Shown piece by piece: positions 14,020 through 20,179 of a stretch of 20,179 bases of DNA; positions within the stretch are counted from its first letter, which is position 1; every line of letters begins with the position of its first letter. Under the pieces are notes generated by a model. It was not told the origin of the DNA. It did not search any database and worked only from the letters and a program-made list of their open reading frames with translations. The position numbers and the translations under genes were made by a program. Source of the DNA: Sphingobacteriaceae bacterium (GTDB lineage Bacteria; Bacteroidota; Bacteroidia; Sphingobacteriales; Sphingobacteriaceae); assembly GCA_947460275.1 (NCBI GenBank), contig CANHHZ010000010.1:1-20179 (forward strand), written 5' to 3'.

Positions 14020-16209
14020 ATGGACATTAAAAAGTCGTTGTTTGATAACCTACAAACTTTCTTTGGTTTTGATAACTTCAAGGGTGAGCAAGAGCCAATT
14101 ATAACCAATATTTTATCTGGTAATAACACGTTTGTTATTATGCCTACTGGTGGTGGGAAGTCTATATGTTATCAGTTACCAGCGCTGATGAGTGAGGGAA
14201 CGGCTATAGTTATTTCTCCGTTAATAGCCTTAATGAAAAACCAAGTAGACCAGTTGAGGGCATTTGGCGGAAATGACAGCATTGCACATTTCTTAAATTC
14301 ATCCTTAAATAAATCAGAAATAACCCAAGTAAAGAACGATTTGCTTAGCGGACACACAAAACTTCTATATGTCGCTCCAGAATCTCTGGCTAAACAAGAA
14401 AACACAGAATTCTTAAAATTATTAAAGATCTCTTTTGTAGCTGTAGATGAAGCACATTGTATTTCGGAATGGGGACATGATTTTAGACCTGAATACCGAA
14501 AAATTAGACAAGTAATAAGCGGTTTGGGAGATCAAATTCCTATCATAGCATTAACCGCAACCGCTACCCCAAAAGTACAACAAGATATTATCAAAAACTT
14601 GCAAATGACGGATGCTACTTTGTACAAATCGTCATTTAATAGACCTAATTTATTTTATGAAATACGTCCGAAGCGAGATGTAATCAAAGAAATTATACGC
14701 TATATCAAGCAAAACACCGGTAAATCGGGTATTATATATTGTTTAAGTCGTAAAAAAGTTGAAGAAGTTGCTGAGAGTTTAAACCTAAACGGGATAAAAG
14801 CTCTTCCTTATCATGCTGGTTTAGAACCAAAAGTAAGGGCTGATACACAAGATAAATTCTTGATGGAGGATGCTGAAGTGATTGTGGCCACTATTGCTTT
14901 TGGAATGGGAATAGATAAGCCGGATGTTAGATTTGTAATACACCATGATATACCCAAAAGTATGGAAGGATATTACCAAGAAACAGGAAGAGCCGGACGT
15001 GATGGGGGTGAAGGACATTGTTTGGCCTTTTATGCCCAAAAAGATGTAGAAAAGCTAGCTAAATTTATGAAAGATAAACCAGTTTCAGAACGTGAAATTG
15101 GAACTCAAATATTAAAAGAGGTTATAGATTATGCTGAATCTGGTGTTTGTAGAAGAAAACAAATTTTGCATTATTTTGGTGAAAATTTCAATGAGACCGG
15201 TTGTAACTGCATGTGCGATAACTGTAAAAAGCCAAAACAACAGTTTGATGCCGAGGCACATTTGCTAAGTTTTTTAAGATTAGTAAAAACTACAGAAGAA
15301 AAATTTGACGATGCCCATTTGCTAAATATCTTTATGGGTAACGAAACCGCACAAACTATAGCTTACCAACAAGATAAACTTCCCGAATTTGGGTTAGGCA
15401 AAGCCGATGGAGAAATTTTATGGAAATCTTTGATTAGGCAAGCGGTACTAAATAATTTTGTAGCTAAGGATATAGACAATTATGGTCTTTTATACCTAAC
15501 TAAAGCAGGTCATGATTTTATCGATAATCCATACAGCCTAAAATTTATTTTGAACGAACTTATCGAGAATGCTTCGGATGACGATGATGAGGATGTAAAA
15601 CAAGGAACAGCAGCATTAGATACCCAATTACTAGGTTTGTTAAAAGATTTGCGAAAGAAAATTGCAAAGCAGAAAAATGTTCCCCCTTTTGTTGTTTTCC
15701 AAGATCCATCTTTAGAGGAAATGTGTACACATTATCCAATTGCCATGGATGAACTGAAACAAATTTCTGGTGTTGGACACGGAAAGGCACTTAAATTTGG
15801 TTCTTCATTTATAGAACTGATAAAAAAATACGTGGAGGATAATGATATTGAACGTCCAATTGACTTGGTCATTAAAACGCAAGCCAACAAGTCTGCATTA
15901 AAAGTGTCAATTATTCAAAATATAGACAGACAAATCGGATTGGAAGATATTGCCCGTTCAAAAGGAATAACCTACACCGATATTTTAAAAGAAGTAGAAG
16001 CAATCGTTAATTCTGGAACTAAATTGAATTTAAGCTATTTTATTGATGAAATGATTGATGAAGACAGGCAAGATGAAGTATTTGATTTTTTTCAAACTGC
16101 AGACAATGACTCCATAGATGAAGCATTGGCACAATTAGGCGAAAGCGATTATAGCTACGAAGAAATACAACTTATGCGCATTAAATTTATGTCTGAATTA
16201 GGAAATTAA
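14020..16209 (+). CDS. recQ: ATP-dependent DNA helicase RecQ
   Basis: A 3'-5' superfamily 2 helicase acting in recombination and fork repair (729 residues). Motor: MPTGGGKSICYQLPA (41-55, Walker A), VDEAHCISEWGHDFRPEYR (142-160, DEAH and the aromatic-rich loop), LTATAT (178-183), YHAGL (264-268) and YYQETGRAGRDG (318-329, arginine fingers). A zinc-binding cluster follows (Cys377, then Cys395, 397, 399 and 402), then an RQC winged-helix region (about 410-520), an acidic linker, an HRDC domain (about 535-608) and a C-terminal helix-turn-helix extension (about 612-725), the long form. ATG at 14020 fits the family start MxxKKSLFDNL; an in-frame ATG at 13975 would add 15 residues but overlaps the kdsD promoter-like box. 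kdsA begins two bases after the stop. Confidence 0.95.
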   Translation: MDIKKSLFDNLQTFFGFDNFKGEQEPIITNILSGNNTFVIMPTGGGKSICYQLPALMSEGTAIVISPLIALMKNQVDQLRAFGGNDSIAHFLNSSLNKSEITQVKNDLLSGHTKLLYVAPESLAKQENTEFLKLLKISFVAVDEAHCISEWGHDFRPEYRKIRQVISGLGDQIPIIALTATATPKVQQDIIKNLQMTDATLYKSSFNRPNLFYEIRPKRDVIKEIIRYIKQNTGKSGIIYCLSRKKVEEVAESLNLNGIKALPYHAGLEPKVRADTQDKFLMEDAEVIVATIAFGMGIDKPDVRFVIHHDIPKSMEGYYQETGRAGRDGGEGHCLAFYAQKDVEKLAKFMKDKPVSEREIGTQILKEVIDYAESGVCRRKQILHYFGENFNETGCNCMCDNCKKPKQQFDAEAHLLSFLRLVKTTEEKFDDAHLLNIFMGNETAQTIAYQQDKLPEFGLGKADGEILWKSLIRQAVLNNFVAKDIDNYGLLYLTKAGHDFIDNPYSLKFILNELIENASDDDDEDVKQGTAALDTQLLGLLKDLRKKIAKQKNVPPFVVFQDPSLEEMCTHYPIAMDELKQISGVGHGKALKFGSSFIELIKKYVEDNDIERPIDLVIKTQANKSALKVSIIQNIDRQIGLEDIARSKGITYTDILKEVEAIVNSGTKLNLSYFIDEMIDEDRQDEVFDFFQTADNDSIDEALAQLGESDYSYEEIQLMRIKFMSELGN

Positions 16210-16211
16210 AT

Positions 16212-17021
16212 ATGCTACAATTAGAAAAACTAAAATACCAAGAGACCAATAACTTTTTTTTGATGGCTGGCCCATGTGCGATAGAAAGCGAGGATATAGC
16301 ACTTCGAATTGCTGAGAAAATTATTTACATCACTGATAAATATAAAATCCCCTATATTTTTAAAGGCTCATACCGTAAAGCCAACAGAAGCAAGGGAAGT
16401 TCTTTTACAGGTATTGGCGATGAAAAGGCTTTAAAAATTCTCGAAAAAATTGGCAAAACCTTTAATGTTTCTACTGTAACCGACATACACGAAAGTACTG
16501 AAGCAGCTATGGCTGCAGCTTATGTAGATGTTTTACAAATACCCGCTTTTTTATGCCGCCAAACAGATTTACTCATTGCAGCAGCAAAAACTGGTAAGGT
16601 AGTGAACGTAAAAAAAGGACAATTCCTTTCCGCTGGAGCAATGAAATTTGCAGTAGAAAAAATTATTGAAGCAGGTAATCCAAATATTATGCTTACCGAC
16701 AGAGGGAACACTTTTGGTTATCAAGATTTAATTGTTGATTACCGCGGCATACCCGAAATGAAAAGTTTTAACGTGCCAGTTGTGATGGATTGTACACACT
16801 CTTTACAACAGCCAAATCAAACAAGCGGCGTTACAGGAGGTAAGCCAGCTTTAATTGAAACCATTGCCAAAGCCGCCATTGCAGTGGGTGCTGATGGTTT
16901 ATTTATAGAAACACATCCAGATCCAGCAAATGCAAAATCAGATGGTGCGAATATGTTGCCCCTAGATTTATTAGAAGAATTATTGGTAAAATTAATTCGA
17001 GTAAGACAAGCAATTATTTAA
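16212..17021 (+). CDS. kdsA: 3-deoxy-D-manno-octulosonate-8-phosphate synthase (KdsA), metal-dependent type
   Basis: Condenses arabinose-5-phosphate with phosphoenolpyruvate to KDO-8-phosphate, the second step to KDO for lipid A/core. The 269 residues form one TIM barrel: MAGPCAIESED (18-28), FKGSYRKANRSKGSSFTGIG (50-69), QIPAFLCRQTDL (109-120), NVKKGQF (132-138), DRGNTFGYQDLIVD (163-176), DCTHSLQQP (193-201), FIETHPDP (231-238) and AKSDGAN (241-247). Cys22, His196, Glu233 and Asp244 match the four metal ligands of the Aquifex enzyme (Cys11, His185, Glu222, Asp233); E. coli KdsA has Asn in place of the Cys. So this belongs to the metal-dependent class. It starts two bases after recQ ends and is followed one base later by a DUF2071 gene, so all three are likely co-transcribed. 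Confidence 0.95.
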   Translation: MLQLEKLKYQETNNFFLMAGPCAIESEDIALRIAEKIIYITDKYKIPYIFKGSYRKANRSKGSSFTGIGDEKALKILEKIGKTFNVSTVTDIHESTEAAMAAAYVDVLQIPAFLCRQTDLLIAAAKTGKVVNVKKGQFLSAGAMKFAVEKIIEAGNPNIMLTDRGNTFGYQDLIVDYRGIPEMKSFNVPVVMDCTHSLQQPNQTSGVTGGKPALIETIAKAAIAVGADGLFIETHPDPANAKSDGANMLPLDLLEELLVKLIRVRQAII

Positions 17022-17022
17022 T

Positions 17023-17745
17023 TTGGAAAATACCAATGTATTTCTTACCGCCGAATGGCGAAAATTAGCCTTCGTTAATTATGAAGTTGATGAGGAAGTA
17101 CTTCTAAAATATTTACCTCCACATACTAAATTAGACGATTTTAATGGTAAATACCATGTTAGTTTAGTTGGATTTATGTTTTTAAAAACAAAATTAAAAG
17201 GTTACAAGGTACCTTTTCACAGTAGTTTTGAAGAAGTTAACTTACGTTTTTACGTTAAGTATAAATCAAATGGCATTTGGAAAAGAGGGGCAGTATTTAT
17301 CAAAGAAATTGTCCCAAAACCTGCTATTAGCTTAGTGGCCAACACACTTTATAAGGAAAAATATCAAACCTTGCCGATGAGTCATTTATGGCTTGAAGAA
17401 GAAAATATGTTATCCGTATCTTACAGTTGGAAAGCAAAAAAATGGCATAAAATTACCCTAAATGCATCAACTGTAAAACAAAAAATAAAGCCGGGAAGCG
17501 AAACAGAATTTATAACAGAACATTACTGGGGTTATACAAAAATTAAGGAGAGCATTAGCTCAGAATATCAGGTAGGGCATCCAAAATGGGATATTTATCC
17601 AATAACAGGATATTCGGTTGATGTTGATTTTGAAATAAATTATGGACAGGATTTTAGTTTTTTAAACCAGGCTAAACCTAGTTCTGTAATCTTAGCCGAA
17701 GGTTCTGAAATCGTTGTATTTGAGGGTAAAAAACTAAAATTTTAA
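17023..17745 (+). CDS. DUF2071 (YqjF-like) protein, TTG start
   Basis: A 240-residue soluble protein of the DUF2071 family (COG3361, Bacillus YqjF), function unknown. Conserved blocks are FLTAEWRKLAFVNYEVDEEV (7-26), YLPPHTKLD, YHVSLVGFMFL, GYKVPFHSSFEEVNLRFYVK, the RGAVFIKEIVPKPAI stretch and YWGYTK. The start is inferred to be TTG at 17023: an in-frame stop lies at 17002-17004, the first internal Met is far into the conserved domain, and TTG gives the expected short lead before FLTAEW. It begins one base after the kdsA stop, suggesting translational coupling at the end of the recQ-kdsA group. Its stop codon touches the stop of the opposing DUF6526 gene with no base between. Confidence 0.85.
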   Translation: MENTNVFLTAEWRKLAFVNYEVDEEVLLKYLPPHTKLDDFNGKYHVSLVGFMFLKTKLKGYKVPFHSSFEEVNLRFYVKYKSNGIWKRGAVFIKEIVPKPAISLVANTLYKEKYQTLPMSHLWLEEENMLSVSYSWKAKKWHKITLNASTVKQKIKPGSETEFITEHYWGYTKIKESISSEYQVGHPKWDIYPITGYSVDVDFEINYGQDFSFLNQAKPSSVILAEGSEIVVFEGKKLKF

Positions 17746-18174
17746 TTAAAGTCGATTGTAATCAGCTTTCCAATTTATTATTGCTTGTTTAATTTCTTTG
17801 GTGTTCAAATTTTTAGCTATCGTTTCTTCTACTAATTTTAATAGCTCTTCATCAGCTGCAAATCGTAATGCAACAATTTGTGCCAAGCGTAATTGTTGTG
17901 GCAATAACTTGCCCGTTAAACTAAAATAACGTAAATTTTCTTCTGCTCTAATCGCTCTATCTTGTGCTTTTAATGCAAACTGACGTAAATACCAAAAGAT
18001 AAAAATTGCTGCTAAAAAAAGAATTACGATTAAAGAAGCACTATAAAGATTGTTATTCGTTAAGGAATTAGATAAATTTACGAAAGCACCAATTGTTCCA
18101 AGTAAAATTAATAAACTTAGTACCAAATGATAACCAGGTACATATTTACTGTGATTTTTCAAATTCTGTTCCAT
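17746..18174 (-). CDS. DUF6526 family small membrane protein
   Basis: A 142-residue inner-membrane protein of unknown function. EQNLKNHSKYVPGYH is followed by two hydrophobic segments (about 16-36 and 43-63) that would form a hairpin with both ends in the cytosol. After this comes a charged helical region: LRQFALKAQDRAIRAEENLR (63-82) and ALRFAADEELLKLVEETIA (102-120), ending IKQAIINWKADYNRL. The KAQDRAIRAEENLR and NWKAD blocks are the features I recognise for DUF6526, a family common in Bacteroidota. Its ATG lies one base after the stop of the OmpA-domain gene (TAA-T-ATG), so the two are tightly coupled. Its stop abuts the stop of DUF2071 on the other strand. No enzymatic motif is visible. 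Confidence 0.7.
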   Translation of the reverse strand: MEQNLKNHSKYVPGYHLVLSLLILLGTIGAFVNLSNSLTNNNLYSASLIVILFLAAIFIFWYLRQFALKAQDRAIRAEENLRYFSLTGKLLPQQLRLAQIVALRFAADEELLKLVEETIAKNLNTKEIKQAIINWKADYNRL

Positions 18175-18175
18175 A

Positions 18176-20068
18176 TTAAAGAGTTTTAATTGTAAATTCT
18201 GTTCTTCTGTTTTGTTGTTTACCTTGTTCGGTTTCGTTTGTAGCCTTAGGTTCAGTTGTTCCGTAACCTTTGTAAGTTAGTCTTTTTTGTGCAATTCCGT
18301 TCGCTATCAAATATATATAAACTGCTTTTGCTCGGTTTTCTGATAGTTTTTGATTTAATTTTGCATCACCAACATTGTCGGTATGCCCCGCAATTTCAAT
18401 TGTTAAACTTTCGTTTTCATTGAGTAAATCGATCAATAAGTTTAACTCTATTGTGGATGAATTTGATAATTGATATGAATTGGTTTCGAAAAATATGTTT
18501 TGAAGATTAACACTTTTACCGACCTCTAATCTATCTAACAAAATTTCTATTTCATAAGTTTTGTTAAAACTACTTTCTTTAGGTTCAAAATTTAATGAAT
18601 TAAAAACATAACCATCTGCATGTGCGTGAAATAAATATTGACTACCAATAGGCATTACAGCCAAAAAATCTCCAGTTTCGGCTGATGTATAATCGTTAAA
18701 AACTGGGTTGTTTTTTTTCAAATCGACTACCAAAACATTAGCTGAAAGTACTTTTTTAGTTGATTTATCTCTAACAATCCCCTTCACATAGCTAATTGGT
18801 AAGGGCTTGATTTGTGCCGGAATTTTAAATCTATAAATGTCAAAATTGCCAAACCCCGCATTTTTAATATCTGATGAAAAATATCCCTCAGTGCCGTCAG
18901 AAGTAACAATAAATCCGGTTTCATCGTTAAAAGTATTGATAGGGAAACCTAAATTTAGAGGCTCGCAAAATTGGCCACTATCATTGAGCTTGCTTATAAA
19001 AATATCTTTGTTGCCCAAGCCTGGCCAACCATCCGACGAAAAATAGAGTGTTTTTCCGTCTGCGTGCATAAATGGCGTGCTCTCATCGTAAGGTGTGTTT
19101 ATTTGCTTACCTAAGTTTATAGGTTCGGCCCAGCTTCCTTCATCGGTTAAGGTGCTTTTCCAAATGTCGTATCCACCAATTCCGCCTGGGCGGTTACTTA
19201 CAAAGTATAATGTATTGCCATCTGGACTAATGGCTGGTTGTGCTTCCCAAAAATCAGAATTGATGACACTTCCTAAATTTTTAGCTTTACCCCATTCGTT
19301 TCCTTCTTTTCTAGAAACATAAATATCGCATCGGCCTATGCCATCAGGGCGATTACAACCAGTAAAGAACAAATATTTCCCATCTGGAGAAATAGATTGC
19401 GCACCCTCGTTGTAATTTGGGGTGTTAATTTGGTTGCTTAGCGGAATGGCTTTTTGCCACTCGTTTTCCTTTTTAGAGGAAGTATAAAAATCTTCATTTC
19501 CATTTACTACCCTCGAGAAAATGATGGTTTCATTGTCAGCTGTTAAAGATGGGAAGTAATCTCGGTATTCACTGTTGATGTAAAACCCCATGTTTATAGG
19601 TTCATACTTTACAGGATTTTGTATCGCTTGGGTAGCAAAATCGCAATCTAAAATATACTTATTGGTTTTGCTTATGAATTCTTTGTTTTCACCCGTAAAT
19701 TTATCCTTAAAAATTAAAAAGTTGTTTTTGGCCGCTAAATAATCTCCGCTAAGCAATTCACATTCCGCCAAAACATAATAAATTCTAGCTTCTGTTAATG
19801 CCGAAGAAATGGCTTTTTGATATTTTTCTTTAGCGATTGAATAATTTTTTAATCTCTTGTAAATATCTCCTAATTGTATATAAGCTTGTTGAAATTTTGG
19901 ATCGGCTTTTACAGCCAATTCTAGTTGTTGTATAGCTTCATCAAAAATATTTTGTCTAATGTATTGCTGGGCATCCTCAAAGCTCTCTTGCGCTTTTTTA
20001 TTGGTAGAGTTTTGTGCTTTTGCACAAAGACTAATGCAGCATATAAAATATAGTAGATACTTTTTCAT
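18176..20068 (-). CDS. TPR / WD40-like PD40 / OmpA-domain envelope protein (PorE-like architecture)
   Basis: A 630-residue exported protein. A signal peptide (residues 1-19, MKKYLLYFICCISLCAKA-Q) points to the periplasm or outer membrane; despite several Cys there is no good lipobox. TPR units span about 30-125. PD40 beta-propeller repeats (about 168-415) show SPDGKYLFF, SPDGNTLYFVSNRPGG, HADGKTLYFSSDG and TSDGTEGYFSSD. A carboxypeptidase-regulatory-like beta domain follows (about 425-510, YVKGIVRDKSTKKVLSANV). The C-terminus is an OmpA peptidoglycan-binding domain (about 520-630): NIFFETNSYQL, then GHTDNVGDAKLNQKLSENRA with Asp564 and Arg579 as the diaminopimelate contacts. This domain order is that of PorE of the type IX secretion system, but similar proteins outside that system are common in Bacteroidota, so the role is open. 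Confidence 0.85.
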   Translation of the reverse strand: MKKYLLYFICCISLCAKAQNSTNKKAQESFEDAQQYIRQNIFDEAIQQLELAVKADPKFQQAYIQLGDIYKRLKNYSIAKEKYQKAISSALTEARIYYVLAECELLSGDYLAAKNNFLIFKDKFTGENKEFISKTNKYILDCDFATQAIQNPVKYEPINMGFYINSEYRDYFPSLTADNETIIFSRVVNGNEDFYTSSKKENEWQKAIPLSNQINTPNYNEGAQSISPDGKYLFFTGCNRPDGIGRCDIYVSRKEGNEWGKAKNLGSVINSDFWEAQPAISPDGNTLYFVSNRPGGIGGYDIWKSTLTDEGSWAEPINLGKQINTPYDESTPFMHADGKTLYFSSDGWPGLGNKDIFISKLNDSGQFCEPLNLGFPINTFNDETGFIVTSDGTEGYFSSDIKNAGFGNFDIYRFKIPAQIKPLPISYVKGIVRDKSTKKVLSANVLVVDLKKNNPVFNDYTSAETGDFLAVMPIGSQYLFHAHADGYVFNSLNFEPKESSFNKTYEIEILLDRLEVGKSVNLQNIFFETNSYQLSNSSTIELNLLIDLLNENESLTIEIAGHTDNVGDAKLNQKLSENRAKAVYIYLIANGIAQKRLTYKGYGTTEPKATNETEQGKQQNRRTEFTIKTL

Positions 20069-20106
20069 TTAGCCTTTTTATATAACTTTAGTCTACTTAA
20101 AAAATA

Positions 20107-20179
20107 CTAAGGGATATTTAAGAATTTGTGGGTTTGCAAAGAAATTTCCCATTTCGGGTTATTCATGACATATTCAACA
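20107..20179 (-). CDS. queE: Probable 7-carboxy-7-deazaguanine synthase QueE, last 23 codons
   Basis: At the right edge the minus strand reads VEYVMNNPKWEISLQTHKFL, then NIP and TAG (20107-20109). The NPKW-ISLQTHK-L-IP ending is what I recognise as the C-terminus of QueE, the radical-SAM enzyme that makes the deazaguanine core of queuosine. The frame is open to the end of the window, so the rest lies to the right. The OmpA-domain gene starts 38 bases downstream on the same strand; that gap shows no clear promoter or terminator, so read-through is possible. The short length keeps confidence moderate. Confidence 0.6.
   Translation of the reverse strand, partial: VEYVMNNPKWEISLQTHKFLNIP

Overview
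The window is ordinary low-GC chromosome from a member of the Bacteroidota, most likely the Sphingobacteriaceae (Pedobacter-like). This rests on protein character and DNA signals. The proteins include a MiaA tail, a citrate synthase, an EtfB/EtfA pair followed by a bifunctional-nuclease protein, a RecQ with a long C-terminal extension, and a TPR/beta-propeller/OmpA protein. Several intergenic regions carry exact matches to the Bacteroidota -7 promoter element TAnnTTTG, and there are almost no Shine-Dalgarno sequences. I see no tRNA, rRNA, CRISPR array, insertion sequence or prophage.

Layout, left to right. The 3' end of miaA (1-387, +) is followed by a heavily decayed D12-class adenine-N6 DNA methyltransferase (Dam-type) pseudogene (403-959). 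Next come a small outer-membrane beta-barrel protein with a clear terminator, a DUF3347 lipoprotein, and citrate synthase gltA ending at a bidirectional terminator (3653-3688). Converging on that terminator is a minus-strand block read etfB - etfA - bifunctional nuclease/UVR protein - nucleoside permease. Divergent from etfB are a small TPR protein and a chromate-transporter-family protein. chrA meets dnaB (-) stop codon to stop codon. dnaB and rlmB (+) diverge, and rlmB converges on a minus-strand pair kdsD - manC. Divergent from kdsD is a tight plus-strand group recQ - kdsA - DUF2071. This again meets a minus-strand gene (DUF6526) stop to stop, and DUF6526 lies one base downstream of the TPR-PD40-OmpA gene. 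The right edge holds the last 23 codons of what looks like queE (-).

How the genes work together. kdsD (arabinose-5-phosphate isomerase) and kdsA (KDO-8-phosphate synthase) supply consecutive steps of KDO synthesis for lipopolysaccharide, and manC supplies GDP-mannose for surface polysaccharide. EtfBA carries electrons from flavin dehydrogenases. The nuclease-like protein and nucleoside permease downstream could serve nucleotide salvage, which is inference. dnaB, recQ, rlmB, miaA and queE are DNA- or RNA-maintenance genes.

I found no clear new multi-gene system. The most notable items are the methyltransferase relic, in which a stop codon occupies the tyrosine position of the catalytic DPPY motif; the two zero-gap convergent gene pairs with the same TAATTA junction; the PorE-like architecture of the OmpA protein; and several protein-level oddities (RecQ cysteine cluster, EtfA Arg-to-Lys, DUF3347 Cys/Met/His set).
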